64,000 bases of DNA, taken from assembly GCA_029747015.1 (NCBI GenBank), contig JAKOGI010001348.1, positions 62,001-126,000 of the forward strand. Direction: 5' to 3'. Made by a program: the position numbers and the translations under genes. The notes beneath the pieces are model-generated. The model searched no databases, was not told where the DNA came from, and saw nothing but the letters and a program-made list of their open reading frames with translations. The DNA comes from Carnegiea gigantea (Eukaryota; Streptophyta; Magnoliopsida; Caryophyllales; Cactaceae). Shown piece by piece: positions 21,205 to 33,666 of this stretch. Position 1 is the first letter of the stretch, and each line of letters opens with the position of its first letter.

Positions 21205-21900
21205 TACCTTCATTGCATTTGCCATGCTCCTAATGTACTCATTCTCATTATCACAATAAGTAGATATCACATAGTCAACTCCATAGATTCGAGACATATA
21301 AGTGTTACTTGTCACATAAAGACGCTGAGATAACCTCAAAGTTGTTTCACAAAAGATTTTTAAGAAGGGTAAGAATGCCTTAATTCTACTCTAATCATTT
21401 TCAGTTGGTGTACCAGCATGCTTTCTCAACTCTTTGACATAGAGATCACCCTTAGATTCCAAATTACTAAATGCTTTTCTAAACTTGTAAGCACAATCAA
21501 GTATAAGTAAATGGAATTCAATCTAATTTCAATATCCAAACAAGCAAGACTTTTAGTCAAATATTTTGCTCTTCAACACAAGTCTTAAACTTTTGAAGTC
21601 TTGCGGAGAAGACCTTACAAATCTTATAGCAGCACGAACTTTAACTATGATCGATCAAGATCTTTCAATCCATCCTTCACAATAAGATTCAAGATACATG
21701 CAACACATCCCATATGCAAATTATTGTCATCCAAAATATTGAATGGCTACATCTTTAAGCTTGCATTATCGATAGTACTAGTCAGAACTTCTTTCAAATC
21801 CCATTCAACCAAGCACGTCTCAACTGCCCTCCCAATAAGTTTCTCAAAATGACTAACAATATGACAAAAATCAATTATTCTCTTATGCAAATTCTACGAA
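21205..21900 (-). pseudogene. hAT transposase remnant (piece 1, central domain)
   Basis: Minus translation in pieces: a FEKLIGRAVETCLVEWD-like start is damaged, then VEWDLKEVLTSTIDNAS (about 21745-21800), NNLHMGCVACILNLIVKDGL (about 21660-21720), and an open frame at 21133-21339 with RLSQRLYVTSNTYMSRIYGV and STYCDNENEYIRSMANAMK. These are the ordered central motifs of plant hAT transposases (RICESLEEPER type). Stops and frameshifts are present. The N-terminal BED zinc finger is not seen. Confidence 0.82.
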
Positions 21901-22848
21901 ATGAAAAACAATAAAGTGGGGCAAAGAATAAACTGCCCAGAAAATCTACAACAAATCAACAAAGAATAACAAGCTAACAAGCATAATACTGCCTACAAAA
22001 AGGATGGACAAAATGAAAAAAAAGGGACAAAACAATAGCTAAATCAGACATTGAACAACAATATGAACAACAAATCGAAACCACAACTAGAAATTTTTTT
22101 GGGTGCAGAAGCCACAACTAGACAGTTGAACCCGAATAATAGCTAAAAAAATAAAAGTCGAAATTGTAGCCAGACATTGAACCCAAACAATAGCTAAATC
22201 AGAGATCTAAAATGTGGTAATTACCGTCACAAGAATCCAGATCTAAAAGTTGCCGGAATGCTTACCGTCACAAGAATCTAGATCTAATAGTTGCCGGAAT
22301 GCTTAAGTTAGCTACAAAACGTTGCCGGAAAACACAATTTTGACGCCCGTAGCCCTTAAATGTGGTCGGAAAACGGAAAATAATGTCACTATTTACAACA
22401 AATTCGCGGGTTTGGGAAAGCAGAGTCATTATGGTCTAAAGTGAAACGAGTGGGAGAGTCGAGACACGAACTCGGAAATAGAGAAGAGAGGTCTGAAGGA
22501 ATTTGAAATTCGAGTTTGAGAGTTTGTGGATCTTAGCAAAGAGGCGAAGAGGTCCAGAGTCCAGACTCGGCAGGGAAGCTAAACTGCAAAAAGGAGTACG
22601 GGATTGGGAATGGGAAGTGTTCAAGGTTTTTTTTAACTTTATATGCTCATAAAATTAAGATAATAAAAATTAATTTTCAATCTTCAGTCATTCGCGGTTA
22701 GTTTTCTGACCCGCTGACCCGAAACAGAATCATTATTCGATTTTTTTGGTTCGGTTAATCGAACCGTTTATGTTAGAAATTTCACTTCAGTTAACCAGTT
22801 TGTTAGGTTGGTTTTTGCTGTTGGTTTCAGATTTTTCTGCATACCTAT
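21901..22848 (-). other. 5' non-coding part of the hAT element
   Basis: No clear gene; short open frames such as minus 22436-22624 match nothing I know. A GGTTAATCGAACCG palindrome is near 22753-22766. The sequence TAGGTATGCAGAAAAATC (complement, ending near 22848) resembles an Ac-like hAT terminus but has no partner in the window. Confidence 0.4.
22221..22302. repeat. 41-bp tandem duplication
   Basis: TTACCGTCACAAGAATC begins at 22221 and again at 22262; the two 41-bp units differ at about two positions and both end GTTGCCGGAATGC. Confidence 0.93.
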
Positions 22849-24135
22849 AGATGCTCAACTAGCTGCTAGAACAATATGCTGTACCAATACTTCATTTTCT
22901 TGCTATGGTGAGAAGCTGGTGGATGACTTAAACCCATATATATGCTCCTTCTCTCCTTGGGCCCAATGTTAGGGGAACCAACCTGGTGATCGAACTGGTC
23001 GATGGAGTGGGTCAACCGGTCAAACCGGTTAGACCAGAATTAACCAGTTAATTCGGTTTATCATTAGACTAGATTGGACCGACGTACCTTAATTAGATTA
23101 GTTATCAATATTTTAAAAAAAAAAGAAAAAAGTAGTCTGATCAACAATTTAATTTTACTAAATCGACACTCATTTTAATTAGGAGTCATAATATTTGCTT
23201 CATATTCAATTGAATTATCGAGTACCATCGCAATACTCCATTTAACAGTACCATTTTCTTCTCCCAAATCCCAATTAAACCTACTTGTTTTCTTTATCTT
23301 TTTTTTTTCTTAGATTTAGTATTATTAGAAGCCATAGAATGTAGGGTGCTGATGCCAGGCTCATAGTAAATCAAAAGTATGACAGGTAGGGCAAGAAAGC
23401 TCATGCTGAAAAACATACAAGCAGCGTAAAGTGGGCCTCCAACATTTTTTGTACTTAAAAAAACCCCACCTATTATTTTCTCTACTTATCCTTCTGATAT
23501 TTCTCTCCTTCTCTCTGTCTCTCTCTCTCTCTCTCTACTTGCATAGAGGCATAAAGCCCCTATTCATTCAAAACCTCTATTTTACTTCCCAACTCCTCTC
23601 ACCGCCTTATGTCTACAACTACTCGAGAAAGCTACAGGTCGGTGTTGTGAATAAAGAGACAGCTACTACAATGGACGTGAAGCCTTTGTCTACACTACAA
23701 ACATAGATCCATGTGAGGAGCCGGGAGGTAGAGCGTATCCAAACTCCAGAGGCGTTCGCTGCAAGCTTGATTTAAATTTTGAAATGGGAGAACCTTGAAA
23801 TTGAAAGCTATCGCCTAAATCTGGCGAATGCCGGTTGAGCTGCAGTTATTCCGATTCAACTGAGTTTGCCATGAGCTGCAGTTATTCCGATTCAACTGAG
23901 TTTGCCAATTGTGCCGCAATTATCTATTCCAACTGAATTTGTCATGTCAACCAGTTTTGGTCTTCCTAGTTTGATCGTCCAAACAAGCCAACACCTTCTC
24001 CAAACCATTTCACTTTCCAGTTCCCAATCAAGCCGGTTAGACCGGCCAGGTCGGCGCTGTTCTCGTAACTGGGCCTGAACCCTGATGTTGATTCTTTTCT
24101 TTCGCTACACCTTGTCTTATTATAAGAGGCTAACG
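22849..24135. other. Unassigned repeat-like region
   Basis: No gene recognised. It holds a segment of repeated AACCGGT/ACCGGTT words (about 22980-23060), a CT microsatellite (about 23511-23536), a 36-bp tandem duplication at 23836-23907 and further CCGG-rich words near 24030. It looks like old mobile-element debris, but no ends could be defined. Confidence 0.4.
23836..23907. repeat. 36-bp tandem duplication
   Basis: TGAGCTGCAGTTATTCCGAT starts at 23836 and again at 23872; each unit ends TGAGTTTGCC(A). A third, partial related word follows at about 23913-23945. Confidence 0.93.
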
Positions 24136-24635
24136 GAAATCAGGAAAGTGAATGCACTTTATTTCCCGGATCAGGATAAGATTTCATCAATTGTCCAACA
24201 GATGAATCATCTATCGGACCCCCCGGGGGAACCCCCCTAAAAAAGGGGAACAAAATGACATTATACAGTACAAATACCAGCATTCTGCTACGACTAGAAA
24301 ATTAACACATGGGTCCTAGGCTCCTACCAAAAGAGAGAAATCCCATAATAATGAACAAAATCAATTACCTTTTTGCCATCTAGCTGAGGAAAAATGGTAC
24401 TCTTGCAATGCTAGTTGCACGCTGGCTAATTCTCGCGTGCATCCACCTTGGCTCTTGCAATACTATCTTGACAGGTAAAACACATGAATGAATACATATT
24501 TGCACAGATATCGAACACACAGAATATATATCTCTGATTGCTTCAGAAACTAAGCAACTGTTGGACAAACTATACAAAAAGGATCATGTACATTCCGGAG
24601 ATGCTCTACAAACCCAGCAGCAGTTGAGGTAAAAA
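24136..24635 (-). other. Probable 3'UTR and downstream flank of the YceD-like gene
   Basis: About 500 bp after the stop codon. A minus-strand GAAATAAAG at about 24158-24166 could be a poly(A) signal. A GC-rich self-complementary stretch (ACCCCCCGGGGGAA, about 24218-24231) lies in it. No other gene is visible. Confidence 0.35.
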
Positions 24636-27600
24636 TCATTTCTGCTGCATCTGCTTTCTTAATTTCCCAAGAGAGCCATTGCTCACAGGAGCTACATCCT
24701 CCTCACTACAGTTGCATACACTAATATTCAAATTTGTGCCACATCTTAGACACAGTCCCCTGCACTTGGGGTCACATACTGCATTGATGGTGATTTGTAA
24801 ATGTACCATGTCTCTTATATGCTTTGAGATGTCGATTTCCTTTTCCTTGGGAGGAAAATAAAGCCTGTCATCAAGATCAATGGATGCTTCTTCCTCATCC
24901 TCGTCATCAGTGACCCCAAAAGTCCTCGATTTGTCATCCCCATATATGGTTCCCAAGTCGAGGACCTCAGGCTCTTGAATGGGTTCCTCAGTTAATAGTA
25001 GCAAGAAGTTGGAAAATACACTCTCAGCTGCTGGTTTACCGCACCTTTGACATCAATGGAACAAATGTAACTACATCACCCACATAACTATTGCACTCGA
25101 ATAACAAAATCTAACAAGTTCCATAAAACGACAAACCAGCTCATTTTTATGCTTCGTTACAGTGAAATCAAAGCAATACTCCAAACTGACTAAGGACAAC
25201 CCCGGGTGGGGGGGCATCAAACACATCAATACTTCCATCGTATGGTATATGGGGGCTTCAGATGCCATACTGCTTTACCTCTAGAACTAAATTGCAAAGA
25301 GGCCAATCACCAATGCAGTGAATGATCCAATCCATTTTGGACCATGATCACAAGGCATAGCCAAGTTAACAAAGTTTCGCTAGCTACAAAGACCTTGTGA
25401 GCAGCCTGACCAACTAAAAAGGGAAGAATGACATAAAGAAACAATTCTAAGAATATTATCTTCCACTACATCATGCCATCATCTTCATGTGCTATTTCTA
25501 AGGACAAATTTGCAACATGATTTGGCACATTCTTCATATGCTTCCATTGTCCTAGAAGAAAGATTGTCCAGAAGATGATCGCCGTGCCAAAGTAAAAGAG
25601 AGAATCTTTAGGGCTGAACAAATTAAGAATTTCCCGATTCCGGTGAGGAAAGAGTCCACATGCTGTTGACTGACTTTCCACACAGGATTCCAGAAACGGA
25701 GACACGTATAGCGTCAGTTCATGCATAACACCTGATAAAGCAGGCACAATGCTCGAAACTCTGACGCATGGATTGGAGCGGGAAAAAGGAAGAAAAGATT
25801 AACCTTGACAGCTGAACAGACGTTGTAAGCTTCCCATTATGTAAGTAGAAATGTTTAAAATTGTAAAAAGTTCAAAAGACACTCCCCAATATGGAGGCAA
25901 ATACATCACTTGATAAACTACCATTCTCAAAATTTCAATGCAGAATTCTTTCTTCTTTTGGGGGCGGGAGAGGGGGTTTAGGGCTGCACACATCAGCATT
26001 TTTCCATTCTGGAAGGATAAAGAGCTCAAAATTGTAAAACTCTTCAACATTTAACCAGAAATGGAGACAAACATAGCACCAGCTCATGCACGAGACCCCA
26101 TAAAGCAGATGCAATCCTCGAAACTCTCGATGTAGAAACTGAGGGGGGAAGAAAATACCTTTATGACTGAACATACATTGGAATTTTCCCAACCTGGATA
26201 CATAACAAAGTTCAAAATTTTATTTGTACATGAAACAATTCTCAGGATGGAGACAACAAATGACAAAGCCGGTGCCATGCTTGAAACTCTGTCAGAAATT
26301 GGGGAAAAACCAGTATCCTTACAGCTTAAAATATACTGAAATTTTCCACTCTGGAAAGATAAGAATGCAAAACTGAATTTCTCAAGAATATTTCAAGAAG
26401 TGCAGCTCATTCACAACACCTAATAAAGCAGAGTAATTCTCGAAATTCTAGACAAAGAAATTGGAAGCCCGGGAGGGGGAAGGGAGGGTATACTTTGGAC
26501 AGAATAGATATTGGAATTTTTCCCATTGTCAGAGGCAAAGCGTCCAAAATCGTAGACTTTTCCACAACACAATCAAAATGGAAACAAATATAGCATCAGC
26601 TCATGCATAACTCCTGATAATGCAGGGAAATGCTCAAAACTCAAACAAAGAAATTGAGACAGGAAATGTTTAGGTTAAGACCAACATCAAAATTTCCCAG
26701 ATCTGGAAAGGGAAAGTGTACAAAATGTAGACTTTTCCAGAAGATACACCCAGAATTGGAGATTAATCTTGCGTCATCTCATGCACAAATACTGATAAAG
26801 CAGGAAAAGTGCTCGAAACTCTGACGCAGAAACTTGGCAAAGAGAATTCAGGTATGTCAGCTGAATGCCACTTCCCCAATTAGTTGTATCCAAATTTGTC
26901 AATTTCTAGCGTGCAACTCAGGACAGTGCCTACAGAAAGCTAGCCACTAATTACTAATTATCTATAGCGAGGACAAATTGGTTGAACTCGCCACAAGACA
27001 CAAATGGCACTGTGACAGACAAAAAGAGACGCCAATAAAATGACAGGCTATAGTACTCAAGCTTTGCTACATGCACCTGACAGAAGTAGGTGCCTAAGCA
27101 TCAGACTAAGCCATTTAGTGCCGTTTAATGTAAAGCCATGCCTGAGTCTCCAATGCGCTAGGCAGGAACGAAGCTGAACTATAGACTCCAAGTAACATAA
27201 AATGGCATATAATAAAGATGATAGAATAATTGATTACCTATTGCAAGAAAGGGTGATAACTGTCTTGATAATTCCATCAAGTCTTAATTTTTGCTTCTTT
27301 CTCGTAACATCAACAGAGATCAAAACGGGCGTCCCATCCAAATAATCCTTCACAGCTTTAGTAATACGCAAGCCCATAGCTGATGCCGTAGATCTTGAGA
27401 GTTCTGATGAAAGCCTGCCTAGACCAAGCCTTTCTAGAGTTGTGCAGTACTCCACATGTGTGATTGAAGAGTTCCTTCTGTACACAATGGCACCTTCCCA
27501 TGGAGCCCCTTCATCTTGATCATCAGTCCAATCAAAGTCAACTGTAATATCCTCTTCAGCAAATGAGGACACCTCGTTGTCATCAGTTTTTACAGCTTTA

Positions 27601-29580
27601 GCTACAGTCAAGTCCCCAAACAAATTTTTGGATTTTCTACGGAAAGTACCAGAACAAGTCTTCCTAGGACTTTCCATACTGTAGAGCCTACAGGCTGAAT
27701 CAGGTGACAAACATGAAGTGGAAGTATTTGGGATTTGCAACATCACATTACTTACTTGAAGTCCGGTTTTGGGATGACTGTATGGAATCGGATATATGCT
27801 GGGCAAATAAAACTTGAGAGACATTGAACCTCCTGTGTGGTTTCACCACAGTAAAATAATAGTGGGAACTGATCTTTACAGTGGGAAATGGAAATGGCCA
27901 ACTTTATTTGCCTAATCTCTTTCTTTTTTTTCTCAAAACCATTCACCAAAGCTGACAGCAACCAAGGGACGTCAATTTATGCAATGCTGCGCAGAAGATC
28001 AGAAGTACTGGAAGTCATGTGCAGAGACTCAATTCTCAGAAGAAGGCACTAACAAAGGACCAGTGTAAGCACGAGAACCCAAGAACAAGTTGGATGAGGG
28101 GGAACAATGATTTGTCACGTAAAATCAGATTAACCACGAGTATGAAAATAAAATAATAGCCCATCTCACTGTATGCTGGCTTACACTGAATAATTATTGT
28201 CGTTACCATAAATTAATTCCGCAATAGCAGCAAGGACAAGCTTGCACAAAAGTTGATTCTTAGTAATTCAGCCCAAATGGCAAGACTTCACATTTAAGAG
28301 ACTAACCTTCAATCTCTGAATGACTATAGAAGAAGAATAATTACCAGCCAGCTACGGTAGCTAGGGCCTAGGAGAGCTAACTCTAACCGATGGTTATAGC
28401 CTATATGAAGTTTCTAGAAACCATAAAAGCACATAACTGTTGTAAAAGAAAAATCAAGCACAATAAGTCACTTTGATAAAGCTAGACCGTCAGGATTGTG
28501 AAAGGCCAACAATTAATGAGTAATGTATGGAAAGCGGGACTTGAAACTTGTAGAAAGCCCTAGCACCAAGCATGTCCCCTCATGTCATCTCAGCTAAGGA
28601 GATTGGGGTCCCTGAAGCCATGAGATGGCTGAATGTCTGCAGTCTTATCCCAATAAATCCAGGAAGACTACTCCATTAAGAATTATAGCACAGTACTGTT
28701 GACATCCAACTACTTGAATTAGACACGTTTAGATTTAGTTGAAACTTTTCCAATTAGTGGGTTGTTTCAACGAAGTTAAAATTGGTCACACTATCTGTAC
28801 ACAATCCGAAAAATAAAATGACAAAACAAAGCCTAACCCATCAAAATCCCTTATCCAAAATTCTAATACAAGCATTTTCCTCCACCTATTTCATAGTATC
28901 CTAGTCAAATGTGCTACCAAGGATTTTCTCTTTTGGAAAATCTTGCATGAATCACAGATGCCCGAAAGCTATAATAAAACAATTATTCTTCTTAAATGCA
29001 ACCCCAATACAGCATAGCACCTTTTTTCATAAATTTCTTACAATAGGCACAAATGGTAAAGAATTTAGACATCAACTGAAGGAATAGAACTAAAATTTAA
29101 TGCACACATAAACTATAACGACTTCAGTATAAGTAACACTCCCCCCCCCCCCAAAAAAAAAAAAAAAAAAAAGCCAACGCATTTGGCATTCACAAAAGGT
29201 AATTGCAATCAAGTAAACATGTGTTAGGAGGCCACGGCAGCTCAAACAAGTGACGACCAGGAATTTGTAACGGAAAGAGTAAACAAATTTGGGAGAAGAG
29301 AGAGAAACATCAGAAGGAAGAAGGATAATGGAGAACCAAGGAGAGTCTTTACTTATCAATGAATCAAATCGTGAGAAAAGAGAATAAAAAAACCAATCAT
29401 TCATAGACAACGGAAAGCGTTTTCGCTAAAACAGAGTGGAGCGCTCAATCAAACCGAAAGCAGAGTAACAGAAACGGGAATGAGGAATGCGCGCTTCTCA
29501 CGCGTACCTGAAACCAAGAAACACTTGCTGCGGAGCTGAAGGGGCCAGAGGTGGGGGGGGGGGGGGCGTGGGGAGAGACT
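24636..29580 (-). CDS. DUF177/YceD-like protein, probably plastid-targeted (coding exons 27824-27238 and 25044-24636)
   Basis: Plant DUF177 proteins (homologues of bacterial YceD, called large ribosomal RNA subunit accumulation protein YCED) are linked to 23S rRNA accumulation in chloroplasts; that role is taken from the family. Exon 1 (27824-27238) encodes a Ser/Thr- and basic-rich N-terminus like a transit peptide, then the FDWTDDQDEGAPWEGAI segment and the domain core. Exon 2 (25044-24636) encodes KPAAESVFSNF, LLLTEEPIQEPEV, an acidic stretch, and a Cys cluster CDPKCRGLCLRCGTNLN, ending LRKQMQQK. Donor AG|GTAATC (intron starts 27237) and acceptor AAAG|GTGCGG (exon starts 25044) restore the phase and form CNRCG across the junction. 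Total 996 nt, 331 residues plus stop. A 5'UTR exon near 29508-29580 is inferred. This is the only intact host gene seen. Confidence 0.88.
25045..27237 (-). other. Intron of the YceD-like gene (2193 bp)
   Basis: Bounded by GT (27237-27236) and AG (25046-25045) on the minus strand. Most of its centre is a degenerate tandem array (25600-26900). No coding sequence is supported inside; the short minus frames at 25466-26278 are readings of the array. Confidence 0.85.
25600..26900. repeat. Degenerate tandem array, about 7 units of 150-195 bp, inside the intron
   Basis: Recurring words in fixed order: CCAGAAA(T)GGAGAC, CAGCTCATGCA, CTGATAAAGCAGG, TGCTCGAAACTCTGACGCA, then CTGAACA...TTGGAATTTTCCCA...CTGGAAAG. 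Unit starts are near 25689, 25887, 26056, 26245, 26395, 26576 and 26749, with a half unit from about 25600. Units differ by many substitutions and small gaps. Confidence 0.8.
27833..29507 (-). other. Probable 5'UTR intron of the YceD-like gene
   Basis: The minus strand has a donor TTTCAG|GTACGCG (exon end 29508) and an acceptor CACACAG|GAGG (exon start 27832) eight bases before the ATG at 27824. The 1.67 kb between contains no gene; it includes a C12/A20 homopolymer pair at about 29141-29173. Inferred from splice-site fit only. Confidence 0.5.
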
Positions 29581-29700
29581 AGGTTTTATCCGAAGAAAAT
29601 GAAGAATACAACGAAGTGAGACTGACGGCCAGTTTTTGAACAGAATTAGGTTGACCAGTGCTGCCATCGGCCCGACCGCAATTCCTGCCCAGTAGGCCAA
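29508..29700 (-). promoter_or_regulatory. Probable first exon and promoter region of the YceD-like gene
   Basis: GC-richer sequence with a run of about 12 G (near 29554-29566) and CT-rich minus-strand sequence typical of plant leaders. No clear TATA box; transcription start not determined. Confidence 0.35.
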
Positions 29701-31510
29701 GGCACGACCCAGTCGCCGGTCCGACCAGCCCATCTTCCTCTTCTACTTTCTTTTCTTTTTCCTTTTTTTTCTGGTTTTCGTTTTTTCCATTGAATTCTAT
29801 TTTGCATGTCAAAAAATTTAGAGCATATTCGATGAAATGACTATATGAATAACAGATAGCTGTTTAGATCATTTATAACTGTTTTAGTTGCATGTTATTA
29901 TTTGGATGATCAGCACTTTGACTTGATAAAAGTACTATATTTGAAACAATTATCAAACGTAACTAGAACTGACAGTCCAGGTGGAGTGATAAAATACGGA
30001 TTGGATGTATTCGAGTTCGAGTAAAATACAGATCGGATGTGATTAGGGTTTGGGTAAAATATGGGTTGGTGTATTTCAGTTTTATGGGTTTTGAATCAAC
30101 CCAACGAATTTAAAGCGTCTTTTTAGTGAGTTATTACTTTTTTTTGGGGTCAAAATCAAAATTTGGCATATTTATTACTTAAAATTGCTTGTATTTAATG
30201 AACCAATATTGTAATTGTAATTTTTTAAAAGAATATCAAAAATATTCAAACTTTTCAATACAATATATGAACATCGTGTATCATTGGATAATGAGTCACA
30301 TTTGGGTGGTTGGTCCATATATTAAAATATTAATAATGGGTCGAGTCATTCACTGAAATGAATCATCTAAAGTATGTTAATAGGTTAGAGTGATTTGGCC
30401 TACTAACAACCTATTTAGTCATTCAATATTTTGTTAATTAACCTACTATTACCTAATCAGGTATATTTTATTAGTGATGTGATCCTAACACAGATACAAG
30501 TTGGTCCATTGCCCAACACTAGCATTAAGTTCGAGACTAATTAGAAGGAAAATAAATGAAAGAATATTGTAAATGCACAAGATATTACATTTATATATTA
30601 ATTATAACATCAAAATTTTAGATTATTACATAGTAATATTATTTAAAATGTGATTAGATGTATTCATTTTACTAAAAATATAATGCTATATATTGCACAT
30701 TTTTAATACTTGTGTTATTCTAAAATGATTTTCTTAACACTAGATAGTTACTTTATTCCCATTTTCTATAATTGTTCCATTTATAAATTGTATATGACGT
30801 TATTATATGAGAATGAGTTTGGTAGAATGGGTACCATCATCCAATTTGCAAAGGGATGAGATGATTATATAACCTCTCTCTACGATTCGTTATAATGAAA
30901 TATTATTAATGTTAAAGGGAAAAAATTTTAAAAATAAAAAAATAAGGATATAGTATTCGGGTTGAACGGGGGGTTCGGGTTTGGGCCGGGTTTAACTCAA
31001 AAATTTACGGGTTTATTGAGTCTAGTTTATTTCGAGTTTGGGTTGAGAAAGTTGTATTCAAAGCCCAAAATTTTTGGGCGGGTTCGGATAGGATTTTCGA
31101 ATCAAGTCAATTTTTGTCAGGTCTAAACGCAACTTTAGCATAAGGAAATTAAAAAAGATTCTAAACTATAGTACGGAAATAATGATGTTCTTTTGAAAAT
31201 TCAATCTATTATTAGATGAAGCTATACGCCCTAATATAGATAAAAATGTAGTCGGATCATATTGGATATGTTCCCCCCAAAAAAATCATCACTATTGAGA
31301 CTATTTCATGGCTTAGTGCTTAAAAAGAATGCTAAAAAGTTTATATTTCATTTCTAAAAAGTACAAAGGAATCAAAATGAACGTACCAATTGAAATCCTT
31401 GAAAAAAATTTGTATTTATGGTTTGGGGTATTTTGGATGCTACTAATAGCAACGTGATAGGTGTCAGCTCATTTAAATCTCACTTATGGCATGTCCATTT
31501 TAACGTTTAG
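29701..31510. other. Intergenic, AT-rich
   Basis: No gene seen. At 30955-31115 there are repeated GGGTT[CT]GGGTT-type words, and 29995-30110 carries related AT/G words, as in non-autonomous hAT elements; the possible outer ends (near 29968 and 31130) are too weak to call. Confidence 0.4.
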
Positions 31511-31765
31511 AAGGCATTTGGTAATTAGTAACCGCTCCCAAACATTGTTAATCACTAACCGCTAATCCTAATGCTAATAAATGCTGCTAACTTATAGTAA
31601 ACCTGACTTATGGTTATCTACTATCTTTTAAACACTATTTGCAACCATTATTAACTACTAGAAATCACTAACTGTTATTTATACCCACAGTAAACATCGA
31701 CAATTACTGGTAAATTACCGATAATCACTAACAACTAATTCTAGATATTGAAACGAGCATGCCCT
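31511..31765. mobile_element. MITE-like element 1
   Basis: A 250-bp AT-rich stretch of short words (TTAGTAACCGCT, AACCGCTAATCC, CACTAACTGTTA) with loosely inverted ends: AGAAGGCATTTGG on the left and the complement of GCATGCCCTCA on the right. It shares its words with the split element at 32389-32466 / 39786-40004, so this is a family. Target duplication not convincing. Confidence 0.5.
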
Positions 31766-32388
31766 CAACAAGTGGAAGCCAAAAGCGGTCAAGCATTGGC
31801 TACAAGGAAAACATCAGGAAGATGTAAGGATAAAATAGTCATTTTACGCCTCAAGTAGAAATTATTATCTGACACTTATGCATCAAATTGTAAACAATAA
31901 ATAGAGTTATTGACACTTTAGTATCCTAAGGTATAGCAGTTACATAAAGCGTTCCAAAAGTTTACAAAAATAGTACACTGAGATTTTATTTGATGAATAA
32001 TATTACTCCACTTCTTGCCAAAAAGTTTGAGAGATTATGTCTTAGCCTCCAAAATTTGGAACACTTTTACAATTTTGTTACGCTTATGCTTGCTTTTCTA
32101 AGAATCATGCTAAAACTAACAGGTTTGGACACTTCAGTATTCGAAGTTACCTGACGTTGTGTTGATACCTTATATAGGTGCATAACTTGTTAAAAAGCTT
32201 GTAGAAAAATAGTTAAAATACAAAAAATATGCTATTTTAAGTTAAAAACAAGAAACATTTATGATGCTTTTGTCAAGGACAAGGACAAGGACTAAGTTAC
32301 AACATCATCAAAACCTTGGGGTAATGAATTTTTATTTTCATAAAGTCAAGGACTAATTTTTCAGTAGTCACACCTCAAAGTACTAAGA
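31766..32388. other. Intergenic, nothing recognised
   Basis: AT-rich, no coding frame, no inverted or direct ends found. Confidence 0.5.
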
Positions 32389-32466
32389 GCAAGTTCATTT
32401 GATCATTTCAGAGGTTAGAAGACGCTTGCTAACTGTCAGCTGCTCCTAACCACTCCTAGACCCTAG

Positions 32467-32471
32467 TAACC
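32467..32471. repeat. TSD of G2 (TAACC), left
   Basis: TAACC at 32467-32471 matches TAACC at 39781-39785 exactly. Confidence 0.9.
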
Positions 32472-33654
32472 TGACTGAGACTAACACTGCAAGCACACGG
32501 GTAGCTGTAGTTATATAAAGATATCGTTCCTCAGAGAGTAATGTAACTTTCCATGTCTTGCCTGTCAGAATGTGCTAAGTAAAATTCTAATTCAAAGGAT
32601 TTGATTTAGTAACTTCTTATTCACTATTCTGAATCAATCAAAGAGGAAATATGTCTAGGAATTCGTAGTTATGAAAGAGTATTGGATCAAAATGAATAAC
32701 ATGTGCTTTTCTCTAATCGGTTAATCTCGAGAAATTACAATCTATCTAAAAATTTGATCTAGTTTTTCAAAATCAATCAAATTTGCCTAAACTAAGCACA
32801 AGTCGTTCTTTCAAACTAATTTGCCTTAATTCAAGTTAATCATCTTCGATTACTCGCTAGTCCTCCTAACATGCAAATCTCTCTTTCGAGACGACTCTAC
32901 ATCGGGTTTTATCAAGCAGTCTAATAGTACGAAATCAAACCAATCATGAAAATAAGTACAATTCTTTAAATTAAAACATGATCCAACAACACTTATATAA
33001 ACTACTAAATTCCTAGACAAAAGAAAACTACGCAGACATGATTAAGAAATAAACAAAACTAACCAACAATCCGGCGAAATCTGAGAGAAAGGGCTTGGCT
33101 GAGATGGCCTTCAACCAAGGGCTTCAAACTGCCTCAAAAACCAAACACATACACCTAAGATTTCTCACCAAAATTAAAAATCAAACTAGAAAACAAAATT
33201 TGAGAAATAAAAAAACTATGCTAAAACTGTAATCTAATGCTTTTGTATTGCTCTAGGATTGCTTTTTCACTATTACAGGACGAAGCTATTTATAGAGGAT
33301 CTCACTTGATCTCAGCCACACAGTCGAAGGCAGATGAAGAGCCAGTAGTTGCAGGCTCATCACGGTCCGTGGCAGGTACCACAGTCTAACCATGGTCTGG
33401 GCTGGAGCCGAATTTCTGCTATTTTCTTGCTCCACAGGCATAGCAACTCATGGGTGTTCATGGGGGAGTTCAAAATATATCTATTTATATTCAAATGCTG
33501 GGTAAAAAGGCTTAAAATCCTGCATAACACATCAAACAACGATACCCAACTATAAATCGAGAATAGGAGTGTAAATAATAACATAAAGCACATAATTCTC
33601 CTAAAAAATGAAGCAAAATAGCCTTAAAATGATGTATACATCAAGCACTTATCA
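32472..33654 (-). repeat. 3' LTR of G2 (1183 bp)
   Basis: Plus text TGACTGAGAC to CACTTATCA. Closely matches 38526-39780; it lacks an ~85-bp segment present in the other LTR at about 38980-39080. Confidence 0.93.
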
Positions 33655-33666
33655 AACCCCCATGCT
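33655..33666 (-). promoter_or_regulatory. Polypurine tract of G2
   Basis: The minus strand reads GCATGGGGGTT next to the LTR start, preceded by GAGGACAAGCAA, the same word that precedes the tracts of the other gypsy-type elements. Confidence 0.8.

Noticed and set aside
29449..29840. Several overlapping small frames near the YceD-like gene start
   Set aside because: Overlap each other in different phases in GC-rich leader/promoter sequence; no motif or homology recognised.
29968..31130. Possible full non-autonomous hAT element
   Set aside because: GGGTTCGGG words suggest it, but the ends and an 8-bp duplication could not be matched.
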